Source of the DNA: Neckera pumila
Taxonomy: Eukaryota > Streptophyta > Bryopsida > Hypnales > Neckeraceae
Direction: 5' to 3'
Assembly (NCBI GenBank): GCA_963969595.1
Contig: OZ018416.1
Span: forward strand, 7,332,065-7,396,064
DNA length: 64,000 bases
Shown piece by piece: positions 11,458 through 22,500 of this stretch (the first letter of the stretch is position 1; each line of letters begins with the position of its first letter). The position numbers and the translations under genes were made by a program. A model generated the notes under the pieces. That model was not told the DNA's origin. It ran no database searches and saw nothing but the letters and a program-made list of their open reading frames with translations.

Positions 11458-12742
11458 TTAACCCCTAAAGGCCCAAGGCCTTTTTTCTGCCAAAAAACAC
11501 CCAAAACTGCCATTTTTTTAGCAAAGAGTGAAAAAAAATTAAAAATGTTTTTTTTTGCACATCTAACCGTTGGATCTTATAGCTAACTAGTATGAGAATG
11601 TGTGGAAAAAATTTCAGAGTTTTTGACCGCACAGATTGCAAGATATCTGCGTTTAAAGTGGAAAAAACAAGATTTTCAGCACATTGCGGGACCAGATTTT
11701 TTGACTTTACACATTTTTCACTTAAAATTTTTGCACTATAGCGTTTTGAGCTTTAAATCTTTATAGTGTGGCCCTCTGTCGTTGGCCCAATTTTCATCCA
11801 CTTCTAGTTCCACTCCCAGTTCCACTCCCAGTAGCAAGAACACCACCAAAATCAAAGTAAAAGTAATTTTCTAATTTTTTAATCAATAAATACTTTGAAA
11901 TTCAATAACTTTTGCACCACCGCTCCAAACGCCACAAAACCAAGCCCGTGCACCCCTCCTCGCTGAGCCCTTTCCAATGGTACCAAGCATGTGGCCGTGG
12001 GATGCACGGTCCGGGAGATCTCAACGTAACAAACAAAACAAACAAACAAACAAACAAACAAACAAACAAACAAACAAACAAACAAACAAACAAACAAACA
12101 GCCAAACTTAAGGTATAGATAGTGGAGAATTGAGTTGAGAGTCTAGGGAAAAAAAAATTCAAAAAAACTTAATTTTCATTATTAAAAAAATTGTTAAGTA
12201 GAGTTAAGTACGAGATAGAAGGAAAATCTAAAACATTCATATATTTTAGATGGAATTAAAATGCACTAATCCCAATGGTGAGATTGTTCTAGCAAGTAAA
12301 CTAAACCATGCCAAAAAAAAAATTGAAAAATTTGAAAAATTGCATTAAAAAATGAGTCCTACAAGTTATTTTTTTCAAAAAGATGCTCTAACTGCCCGAA
12401 AAACAAGAATGTCCATAACTTTCTCATAACAAATCCAATTGAAATGAATCAAAGCTTTCCAGATAGACAAAAATATAATCTATGGGAAAAAAAATTCAAA
12501 AAAAAAAAATATACTTTTTGCAAAAATGTTTTTGCTGCCCGCTCTCCCCTGTTTTGAGCTTATTTGGGCATAACTTTTTTTTTCGGGCACCAATTGAAAA
12601 AAAAATTATACTCCCACAAAGCCTATCAGTTTTTCTATCTTCTAAAAAAGTTTCAAAAAATCAAGACAAAATTTCAGCCCGTAGGTACCTGCCCGAAATC
12701 CCACTTGTCCGTTGAACAGACACTTGGGCCTTTAGGGGTTAA
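11458..12742 (+). mobile_element. TTAA-flanked piggyBac-type MITE, copy 1 (with internal insertion)
   Basis: Ends read TTAACCCCTAAAGG at the left and CCTTTAGGGGTTAA at the right, a perfect inverted repeat including the TTAA target site that piggyBac elements duplicate. The interior matches copies at 36575-37491 (inverted) and 44168-45099. It is about 350 bp longer than these because of inserted sequence at about 11780-12115 that ends in a CAAA array. No transposase is encoded. Confidence 0.85.
12027..12102 (+). repeat. (CAAA)n microsatellite
   Basis: About 17 near-perfect CAAA units. It lies at the 3' end of the sequence inserted in the MITE at 11458-12742. Confidence 0.95.
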
Positions 12743-12782
12743 AGCCCCTCCCCTTCCGGATGCCATTGATCTTGAAAAACCA

Positions 12783-12905
12783 CTATGGATATGGATGCGG
12801 ATATGGTATAGATACAAATACGATATGAATATGGTACAAATATAGATACTATACAGATACAAATATAAATACGGATGTAGATTCAATTTAAAATACAAAA
12901 TTCGA
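12783..12905. repeat. Degenerate GATACAAATA-type simple repeat
   Basis: Variants of GATATGG, GATACAAATA and AATATAGATAC follow each other. Similar text occurs near 13880-13920 and, reversed, near 17440-17480. Confidence 0.6.
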
Positions 12906-14028
12906 ATACATGTTAGGGATACATGATATATCCCATATCAAATGCCACTTCAACCATCACCTGAAAATTACAAAGGGGTGGGATGGGGGAGGGGTGTACA
13001 AAAAAATTTAATTAAATTCAAATTTGTTTTTTAAGCTTACCGACGGGATGATTTAAAATTTTAAATGATAATTTAAATTTTTATTTATTTTTAGCTCATT
13101 GTGATAGTTTGTCACAATGCCAATGCCAATGCCAATGAGCTCAAAAGTGGCAATAATTGCCGCCCTTCAATTTCATTATCCTACAAGGATGAAATAACAA
13201 CATCTTGAGTTGAGCATTGTGCAGCTTGAAGATTTTAATGATCAAAGTTCACCAAAGTTGTCAATGTGAGCTACTCAAAGAAGGATATTGACATTTAAAT
13301 TATAGATTCTTTTCTATAGAACAAAGAAAACTTTATTTTTTTGGTACATTAATTTGATCATTGTAAGCCTAGAAAAATCTCAAAGAATCTAGAGTTGTGA
13401 TCCTAACTTAGATATTCTCTTATATAAGAGATAGTCTACCCAAAAGTTATTTGAAGAATGAGAACAAAAGAATAGGAGTTATAAATTGCAGAAGTTTAGG
13501 CTTATATATATTTTTGAAGTTGGTCAAATACAATTTGGGACATTCTAAAGTACACAAATCCTATTGAATTTCTTTAAAATTAAAAAAAAGTCTAGTTGCA
13601 TATTGAAGACTTTATAATAATATAAAATGATTCTCTACTTTCCAAAGAAAGTACAAAAATTCTAGCTAATAATATGATATAAAACTACACTTTATTGTCT
13701 ATATTGGCATGGTTTAATTATTTGCAAAAAGAATCACACCTTAAATTCTATGAGGGATCAAGTGACCCTTTTGGTGGATTTTTGGGTACATAGTATTGAC
13801 ACACGCTTAATCAAATATATAGCTTAAGCCTTTTCTTTAGAAGATTTTGAGAGAATAGGATATCTATTGACAGATGTATGGATTAATGTATGTTTTTCTA
13901 TCTATATTTGTATATTGTTTCCACATGGAAGATGACATAGGACACATGTTTGGCAATTTTGGATACATAACACCATGGGCATCCCACGTCCTATGTCTTG
14001 TAAGGACTTTTTTTTCAATTTTGGAAAA
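12906..14028. other. AT-rich intergenic DNA with a palindrome
   Basis: No gene seen. At about 13096-13118 CATTGTGA and TCACAATG form an inverted repeat, followed by CCAATG repeated three times and a mirrored GAGCTC/AGCTC context up to 13142, so the stretch can fold into a hairpin. Confidence 0.4.
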
Positions 14029-14095
14029 TTAACCCCTAAAGGACCAAACTCCGTTTTCTTGGCAACATAGCAATTTTGGGCACCTCACTACCACT
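14029..14095 (+). mobile_element. Solitary end of the TTAA MITE family
   Basis: TTAACCCCTAAAGGACC followed by TTTTGGGCA matches the left end of the 11458, 36575 and 44168 elements, but no matching right end was found downstream. Probably a truncated copy. Confidence 0.5.
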
Positions 14096-14526
14096 ATATG
14101 AAAAAGGAATCTTTCACAACCAACTAAACATGATTTACTAACTGTCCTAAATGATTGCAAAACAACTATAGCAAAGTTTTGCTCCGTAATTGCACTAGCT
14201 CTATGACGTGTACAATATTGCAGTCATTGTTTAGTCGTGGAAATGACTGCAAGATGAAGAGTTTATAAAAATTGAGCAAACTCTACGTACGTCTACACCT
14301 TTTCATTCAAGAAGTAGTTGAACCTATGATGTGGATATTGATTAATTTGAATTGGAATGGATGTAGTCATAGATCAGTTGTAGATTATTCATAGAATAGT
14401 CATATTAACACAAAGTTAGGGTTGCTACGTGGCATCTTGTGATTCAATCTAATCCTTACATGACACAAACAGCTCAAATTTCACCTCTCTCCTTGGCATG
14501 AATAGAACCTTATATTTCCACAGAGC

Positions 14527-14765
14527 CGCCACTACAATTTGTGCTTGTTGCTTTTACCACCGTGTTTGTTGCCTCTTATTGTTGTGTTTGTTGTTCTTAT
14601 TGTTGCAAACGTTTGTTGTTTAGAGCCACCATGTTTGTTGTTTCTCACCTTCATATTTATTGCTTCTTATTATCGGGTTTGTTGCTTCTCACGATTGTAT
14701 TTGTTGTTTTTCACTACTATATTTGCTGCATCTCATCTTCGTTGCTCCATCCTTGCAAAGATGTG
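14527..14765 (+). repeat. Degenerate TGTTTGTTGCTTCTCAC minisatellite
   Basis: About eight variants of a 24-30 bp unit containing GTTTGTTG and CTTCTCA/CTTATT. The two overlapping open frames here are by-products of the repeat. Confidence 0.6.
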
Positions 14766-14789
14766 AATTGATCTTAGGTATTACAACCC

Positions 14790-15440
14790 TTACTTTGTTT
14801 TTCTTAGAATAAAATAAGTTGATTGTTCAAAATAATGAATTGATTTCTCTTAGATATTACAGCTTTTGCATTGGTTCTCTTAGGGTTTGTGTAAGTTGAT
14901 TGTTCAAAAAAATGAGTTCATTTGTCTCAAGTAGTAAACTCTTTCAAAATTTGGTTCTCTTAGGGTTTGTGTAAGTGAATTGTTCAAAAAAATGAGTTCA
15001 TTTGTCTTGGGTATCATTAGAGGGGATTTGGGGCCTTTGGAAGACTACAAGTTATCATGCGTTCCCAGACTGCGAGAACGCAGGAGAATTGCTGGTTGAT
15101 GTGGCCGAGATCGTGCCACGTCATTTTTATTTTATTTTTTAATTTTTGCTTAAAATGATATTTGGAAATTTCATTTATTTATTTATTTTAAAAAATTTGC
15201 TTTAAATGATATTTGGGAATTTTTTATTTTTTTAAAATTTTTGACAGCCCATACCGCTGTTCATAGAATTGGGCCAGATTGCCCTCCAAAGGCTCCAAAT
15301 CCCCTTTATTGCATAGCTCTTACTTTAAGTCTCTTAGTTGTTGTTTAAAACAATGCGTTAATTAGTCTCAAGTATTACAGTTTTCACTTTGGTTCTTTTA
15401 GTTTTTTTGCTAGTTGATTATTCAAGAAAGTGAGCTGATA
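14790..15440 (+). repeat. ~85 bp imperfect tandem repeats interrupted by a MITE
   Basis: Units share GGTTCTCTTAGGGTTTGTGT, AAGTTGATTGTTCAAAA and ATGAGTTCATTTGTC. Two good copies lie at about 14873-15009, weaker ones at 14790-14870 and 15310-15440. The array is split by the element at 15020-15305. Confidence 0.65.
15020..15305. mobile_element. TTA-flanked MITE, PIF/Harbinger (Tourist) type
   Basis: Inverted ends GGGGATTTGGGGCCTTTGGA and, at the right, TCCAAAGGCTCCAAATCCCC, flanked by TTA on each side. About 286 bp, AT-rich inside, no gene. TTA duplication and these ends fit Tourist-like elements; the class is inference. Confidence 0.7.
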
Positions 15441-16619
15441 TGTCATGGACTTCATAGCTTTTGCTTTTGTTCACTTAAGATTCATATATATATTGTTATT
15501 CTACCCCCCCAAAAGAATAGAATTCAATGTTCTTTGTGTTTTTGATCCATTTGCATGGTTTAGTTTGAAAATCATTTCTCACCTTGTCTTAAGTATGTTT
15601 TTAACTTGGATTTTATTTGTGTGTAGAAAATAAACTTAAATCAGAAGTTGTGGAAGAAAATGCCTCTAAAACAAAAGATGCTTCTAGCATGATAAGCTTT
15701 GGAAGTTGCAATTGCAGAGGGGTTGATACTGTAGAGTATAGAAGTTGGTGAGTTTCATATTTGCAATTAATGGAGGTGTATTATTGTTAGAAATTTGTAT
15801 ACAAAGCTCTACTTAGCCGAGACTTGGTCTTATCATTTTGTCGTCATTGACAATGTGACAAGTTGCATAAATAACTAAAAAATGACTCTGTGCAAGTTGC
15901 ATTAGTCATTTAACATTGCAGTCATTGTTGTTTCAATTGTATGTGTTATTTTACTCAATCTATGTTTCCAAGGATGCATTTTTGCATTTCATGGTCATGG
16001 CGCAATCAAAACTAGTTAAGACTACAACATCACTCATCTTCAATTGCAATACCACTCACTTACTACTACAACAAAATAAATGACCAGTATACAATTGGTA
16101 TTCTACTGGAAATTGACTACTAAGTAACTATTGTGCATATATATAATTTTTGGAGAAATCAACGACCAATCAAAAGTTTCCACGTCTCCAAAAGTCTCCA
16201 CCACCAGTCATTCATTAGTGTTAATTGTGTGTATGATTGAAGTATAACTGAACATTTAATTTGCCACGTCAGATGTCACCATGGACACATAAGCTGCCTT
16301 GTAGGACAAATCCGTGGATGAACATCCATGTATAAAGACGGATGGTGATATAAAAAATGTAGTCATTTTTATAAAGGACTTGTCTACAATGACTACAACG
16401 CCCAAGTTTCTATGGCAGTCATACACGTCCACAATGATTGAAAACATAGTCATATACATAGTCATAGAAGGTTGAAATTCTTATAGTGTACAAATAAAAA
16501 AATTTCCTTTTTTATTTGAAATTTTCACACAACATGTGACCAGGAAATAGCGTTAAGGTCCAACAATTTTCATAACTTTTGACTACATGGTTAAAAAAGT
16601 TATTGTATGATATGTCATT
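15441..16619. other. Intergenic repeat-like DNA
   Basis: No credible gene. Motifs such as TGCAGTCATTG and ATGACTATG recur here and at 14190-14250, which suggests further diverged MITE sequence. Confidence 0.35.
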
Positions 16620-17361
16620 TTCATTGCTTGGTAGGCAGTTCAAAGACTTCTTAAAAATCACTTTTTTAAGAAATAAAATATTGAAACTGGTTGTCTAGAT
16701 TTATACATATATATGAAGCTTGGAATGATTCCATTTTTATTAATGAGATGAAAGTTATGAGGAGTTTTTGTTTGCGGGCAGTAATGGAATCTCTACTCTA
16801 AAATAAATTTTGAATTCCCTTATTTAACTTAGTTTTCAATATTTTTGAAAAAAAATAAAAATGTTGGATTGATATTGTTTATTACAACATTACAGCCATT
16901 GGAATTGGCATTTTCAATTCCATAACTAAATTCTTAACAATTTAGTGTTTTGAATGATTCTTTACTTCTTTCTACTAACTATTTTTTTCCTATATGTTGT
17001 ACAATTCCAAATGATCTAAGATTTTCAAGCATGTAGAAAACTTGCTTTGAAGAATGTGTCCGAAGATGCACCACCAAATTGGACATTTTTTCATACAAAT
17101 GTGACCTTGTGAAGTGCAACTGCCTAATTTTTTGTAGGGACAAAAGATAGATTTTTGTCAATTCAAATGTTAATATCTTGCAATCGACACAGTGGAGATT
17201 TTTGAATTTTTTTCCATATCTTCTCAAACCAGCACACTATAATATCCTACAGTTATATGTGTCTAAAATTGTTTTTTTTTCTAAAATTTGGTACTTGTAC
17301 TAAAAATGATAGATTTGGATTGTTTTGGGCGAAAACATAGTCTCTGACTTTTATGTGTTAA
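16620..17361 (-). mobile_element. TTAA MITE family, partial inverted copy 4
   Basis: Reverse-complement similarity to 44190-44900 is clear over several blocks, for example TTGTACAATTCCAAATGAT, CATTGGAATTGGCATTTT and TATCCTACAGTTATATGTG. The right end is a decayed CTTTTATGTGTTAA. The other end is lost. Confidence 0.65.
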
Positions 17362-17640
17362 TCGAATATGTTTTAGAAGTTCAAAGTTGGGGAGTTCTAA
17401 AAATATGGGATAATGTTTGTTTCTTGCTTCCATATCTGTATTTGTGTATTGATGTATCCATATCCGTATATCCATGTGGGACACGGGAAAAGAACAAGGA
17501 TACATGGTTGGCATTTTTGGTGCATAGTGGTGCATAGTGACCCTCTCTTGTTCTTTTGTGGTCGTCGCACAATCATTCCTATGCGCACTTGAGCTTCTTT
17601 TTGGTAAAAAAGTGCACTCAAAAAAAGTTTTGGCTTAAAA

Positions 17641-17865
17641 ATGGTGACAAACTGTGAAGTTTTTGCTAGAAAATTTCAAATTAAAAAAAATGCTTGGATG
17701 GATCACTAGATTGTGGATGAAAACAAAATTATGGGTATGTGATATGTACTAACTTATTGATGTGATATTTTCTATTCTATATGTGGATGAATGTTCAAAT
17801 TTGGAGCACCAATACAACATTTATATAGCCACTTGGCACTTCATAAGAAATGAAAATGAAAAGCC
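17641..17865 (+). repeat. Dispersed repeat R1, copy 1
   Basis: Shares GATTGTGGATGAAAA, GGGTATGTGATATGTACTAA and GATATTTTCTAT with 40725-40940 (same orientation) and 62695-62890 (inverted). No ends or genes identified. Confidence 0.7.
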
Positions 17866-18181
17866 CAATTGCGGACACACAAGTCTACACAGTGGACTGG
17901 AAGTCACACTCCAAGACCATTCTCCAAATTCAACGACATGGACAAATGTTCTACTGTTCACCGTAATTTTCAATGCAAAAGATGATTGGTGCTCCCAACA
18001 ACTCCAAAGAACGAATTGGAGTGAAAGTGAAATGGAAAGGGCGTGAACGAGGTCCGGATTTAGAACCGGGCGAAACCCAAGCCGACCGCGACAAGCGTGG
18101 AAATGGAAAACTCGGAAGATACACAGTACGAACTGAACTCACGAACTGTACCCCAACCAATCCTGGATATAGGGAAGGACG

Positions 18182-18411
18182 TTAACCCTTGACCGCCGAC
18201 GAGGACGTTCTGCGTCCTTTGAATGACAAAGAATCTTTCCCTACTTGACAGAAGTGCAACTTTTCATCCTCGGTATTAGGAGTGGGAAGGAAAGATCTAC
18301 AACAATTCTTTGACTTCCAATGAATATATTAGGCTTTTTCAAAGTTGATGATGTCACACGGAATCACAATACATGATTTCCACGACTACCAGTCCGTCCT
18401 TCAAGGGTTAA
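18182..18411. mobile_element. 230 bp TTAA-flanked piggyBac-like MITE
   Basis: The left end reads TTAACCCTTGACCG and the right CGTCCTTCAAGGGTTAA; outer CCCTTGA blocks are inverted and TTAA flanks both. A subterminal palindrome (GGACG ... CGTCC) lies inside the left end. Too short to code. Confidence 0.7.
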
Positions 18412-19079
18412 AGGAGGGGAGATACCTGCAAGGCTTACTTGGGACCATTTTTTTTTCCCCATTTTGGAGAAGGAGCCAACTGTTTCTTCAGTACTCATGT
18501 GATGCTGGGGTGATACTTAGTGATAACTATACAAAAATTAGGTGATACGTACGTAAAATTTGGTTATTGGTCTTAAAGTACAGCAATAATTAGGCTATAT
18601 TGCCCTCCAAAAATAAAAATTTCCTTTACAAAAAATAGCCATCTTTTGGCTGTATTGGTAGCCAATTGGCAAAAAATCGTGCATTAAAAAAACAATGTTT
18701 GTGCAATAAAAAACGTAGAAGGTACCCGGAACTAGCCCTACCACATCCGGATATGGGAAGGCCGGAGGACAGTACAAAGAAGGACATGATTGCTTTGTAG
18801 GACGACTGACAGGGCAATGTAGATACCCGGAAGTACCCGGCGTAGGTCCGGATATGACGAAGCCGGGGACACTGATGAGCTCCAGTAGAGTTGTCCCAGG
18901 GCACGGTCCTCTTCCAGTGAGCAATGGCGATGGCGTACCGCAAATAGCAAACAATTGCAAGCGGAATCAATTATACCCGCGCAGTGAGTGCGTTTCAAGG
19001 AAGCACTCACTGGCTAGCTCTGTCCACGGAAAAAGCAGTTGACGGAATTCTTTAATGCGGCACGGGAGCCAAGTCAACC
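18412..19079. other. Upstream region of the Sec10-formin gene
   Basis: No gene recognised. CCGGATATG with nearby GGCCGG/GCCGGGG occurs twice (about 18745 and 18850) as a weak direct repeat. Confidence 0.35.
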
Positions 19080-19511
19080 ACGCGCGCGCGCGAGCAACGG
19101 AGGAGCTCTTCGCCGGCTCAGTTGTTGTCGTTGATTCGTATCCTGCTGGGTTGCAATTGGTTTCTTCATCGTGCTCGAGTGTTACTTACTACTCTGCATC
19201 TAGTGGTGTCTTCATTTTGCATCCGTGGTGTTTTCATCCGGAGTTTGGTAGTAGCAGCAGCTTGAGTTGGAGTTCGTTTCGAGTTCGCTAGCTCGCATGT
19301 GAGGAGAGGACTGTGTATCTTCCACTGGGAGGGATGCTCGCTCGCTCTCCCCGGCTTCTCCACTGCTGCGTGCTTGCGGCTCTTGTGAGCAATAAAGGTC
19401 AGGATTCCGGATTTCGGATTTGGGTGTTAGGGCTGTCGGGACTGGATTGGGAGCGGGTTTTGGGAGTGAATTGCGGGTTTTGAGATTGTACAGTAGCACG
19501 TTTTGGCGGTA
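19080..19511 (+). promoter_or_regulatory. Putative promoter / 5' leader of the Sec10-formin gene
   Basis: GC-richer sequence with a short CG run (about 19080-19093) precedes the start. An in-frame TAG at 19494-19496 shows that coding begins at the ATG at 19512 unless there is a further upstream exon. TTAGGGTT telo-box cores occur in the first intron near 19707 and 19760. No TATA box could be assigned. Confidence 0.35.
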
Positions 19512-22500
19512 ATGGAGTGTACTGTGTGTGGTGGTGAGATTCGGAGGATGTGGACTGGTGTTGAAGGGATTCGGGGTGGATTGCAGATGCCGGATAGAGG
19601 GGGTGGGACTAGGACTTGGGATCCGGACAAGTCGATTGCGTGCAAGGAGTCCGCGGAAGCGTTCCGGGCTGCGGATGTGAATGCGGATGTGTTCCAGGTG
19701 AGCTAATTAGGGTTGAGAGCTCGGGTGGCTCAGATTTGGAGAGAGGTTGTTACATGAATTAGGGTTAGCAAATTGGTTGGTAACTTGTGTCGGTGACCCG
19801 GGGGTTGTTAGGGTGAATTGCTGTTCGATGAGTTTTTCGAGAAGCTGGTGGGAACGCCAGCATTGAAAAATGAGGATTCCGTCACGAAGCTTGATCGTCG
19901 TGCTAATACGAGGAGGATTACTTCGGAGGATGGGGGCGAGAAAGCACTTGGTTCACCGCTCTTCGAAGCTGGAGGGCTTGCCCAGGCTTGTAGAGCTGCT
20001 CGCAAAAAACTTATTCACCTCTGCTATCAGGTGTGCGCCGAAACGTTCACGGATCCTATGTCTAGATTTAAAGAGTGGATTGCTTGTAGTACAATTGGGG
20101 AGGGTGCTTCGAGTGGTGAGGAGAACAGGTGAATGTTGAACCAATGTGCGTCGTAGTAATTGCTTCTTCGCGACAAAGCAAGTTGTGGCATTTTGAACAT
20201 TCTCAATTTGTTTTTGGGAACGACCTGAATTTAGTTAGGACCAGTATACTGAGAGTTCATAGAGCACGTACGTATGAAAAAAGATTGACATCGGTATACG
20301 GTGCAACAGGTTGATGATAATTTGGGAGGTCTACGGCATGAGCTGGAAGGTTATGATACAGACCATGAGAAGAAGTTCCTTGAGGTCGGTCAATTTCTCC
20401 ATGCACTAGAAAATTTACATGGCTCACGTTGCCTCAAAGTTTATTTTTTAAATTTGCAGATTGCAAGCTGCTGCTGTCGTGCTAGCTCGTTGGAGCGTTC
20501 GTTATTGACTTTGACATTTGGTCTGACTCGTAAGAGTGTATATGACGTCCAGTGCTTGTTGAACTTTATAAGGTTAACCAAGTCTCTTTCCATGGTTACT
20601 TTTGAGGAAGGTACTTCTCCAGAGGTGTGGTGTTGGCAATCTTCTTTAATGAAAAGGGGTTGCATCTGCAGTTGGATAAAGGAGTGCAGGCCTTATATAG
20701 TACCTCCCACCGACTGGACTCTCGATTATCAGGTGTATGCCATACTGCTGTCAAGGTCGGACAGCACTTACAGGTTTGTTGGTCTTTCACTAGAATCCTA
20801 TCACAGACGCTGACATATCACTTCTAAGTTCGCGGTTGCTGTGGGCTTGGTTTTGTGAGCTACATCGGAGTAGGTGCCATGTTTTGACTATTTGTTAACG
20901 ACTTGCCTTGGTACTAAGCTGTTCTTCTCTCGATTAGCCTAATATGCAATTTAGATACAGGCGTCTTAGTGGCAAGTCCCTACTCTTTTCAAATCGAGTT
21001 GCTTTATGGCAAATGTTGCTGTTGTGTTCTATTCCTGAACCTCTTCTCTTTTGGTATATGCAGAATGCAGATCGTCAAAAATCTGCTGCCATTGAGACAA
21101 TCAATCTAACAAAGGTGCGTGGTTATGAACTCGGTAGTCCCTATCATAGGCGTGATAGTATTTTTATATATCAAACTACATGGGCATAGTATTTGGAGGT
21201 CCTCTATGATGGCACTACTGACTAAGGGCTGGCCTTTTAATTCTCTATATTTTTGTCCTACATGAACAATCAAGCTTGTGAACTGTCAGAACAGTAGTTT
21301 TGGTGTCAATCGTTTGGGGGCTTTTGGTGTTTAAGCCGATTGCGCTAGGGACATTCTTATGAGCTTGGGTTTATTTATCTCGATGACAAACGTCTTATTC
21401 TCCTCTTCTCGCCCGCAGTTTGCTGTATAAAACTTGTTCCAGTTTGGGCTAGTCTGCGCTAATGTGTAAGCTATGTCTTCTATCTCCTTTTGAAGAGGGG
21501 AATTTGTAGCAATTTCTTAACGAGTGTTGCTTGATTATCTACTATCAGTACTTGGTGGAGTTTAACTCACGATCATTGGAGCTTTCTCCATTGTTCTCTG
21601 ACGATGAGCGCGTAGCAGAGTCTGCAGCTGTTGCTCTGAAGCTCCGTAAGTACATTTGGTACAGTTCTTTTTGTGCTTGATTATCAATTGTCAGCTTAGA
21701 TGATAGAAGCTAATCATAAGTAAACCTCAAGGATGTATGCAATGTCAGGGAGGGTCTTCCTTGATCAATCAGAATGCGGAGGATCTCTGAGCTGGCGGTG
21801 AGCTCTTATTAGTCGAAGGAATCTGTAGTAGGGGATTTTGAATATAGTTTTGGAAGCCTACATCTGGAAATCAATGCTATGAACAAGTTTTTTCTCGACA
21901 ACTTTCATATGTTCTTAAAAAGCTTTTGTAAATTATGAATCAGGGATTTGAGTACAAACTATCTCAATTTTTGTTTGTAGGTTCGATTGCTGGATTAGAA
22001 ATTGGAGCAACTGGAAGTGGAGGACTTGGTGCAAGTGCGGGCTTAGAAGTTGCATTGGAAAACCTTCAAGTGTATTGCAACGGTGCGACTTTGTTAATCA
22101 GATGGTCATTTGGGCTACAGTGATTCATGTTGCGTGGATTAGTATTAATGTCTAATGTATTATGAGTGGCTGTAACATTATTTTCATATACCAGCAAGAA
22201 CCTCTTTGCCGTTGGGATGGTTATAGGCGTTTTGTGTATGTCGCAGCTCGGAAATTGTTTATGCAATCATTGACAGTATCAGCTGACAAGTTTCCCTTCT
22301 CTAATTCCAGATGTGGAGAATCGTTTACTGGCTCGTTTTGAGATGGCTTCCCAAAAGACGGATCTTTTTGTCATGGCCGAGTGTGCCAAAATTCTTAGCC
22401 AGGTTGGCCTTCTGTAATGCTCTTTCAATTTCCAATTATCATGAATATCTTTTGTCGAGGCTATGCAAGTTGTTGGCATCTTTCATGTCCATTCATAATC

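Noticed and set aside
11879..12162. Open frames with FVCLFVCL or NKQTNKQT repeats
   Set aside because: They are translations of the CAAA microsatellite.
14539..14771. Two overlapping hydrophobic 75-codon frames
   Set aside because: Produced by the GTTTGTTG minisatellite; no conserved feature.
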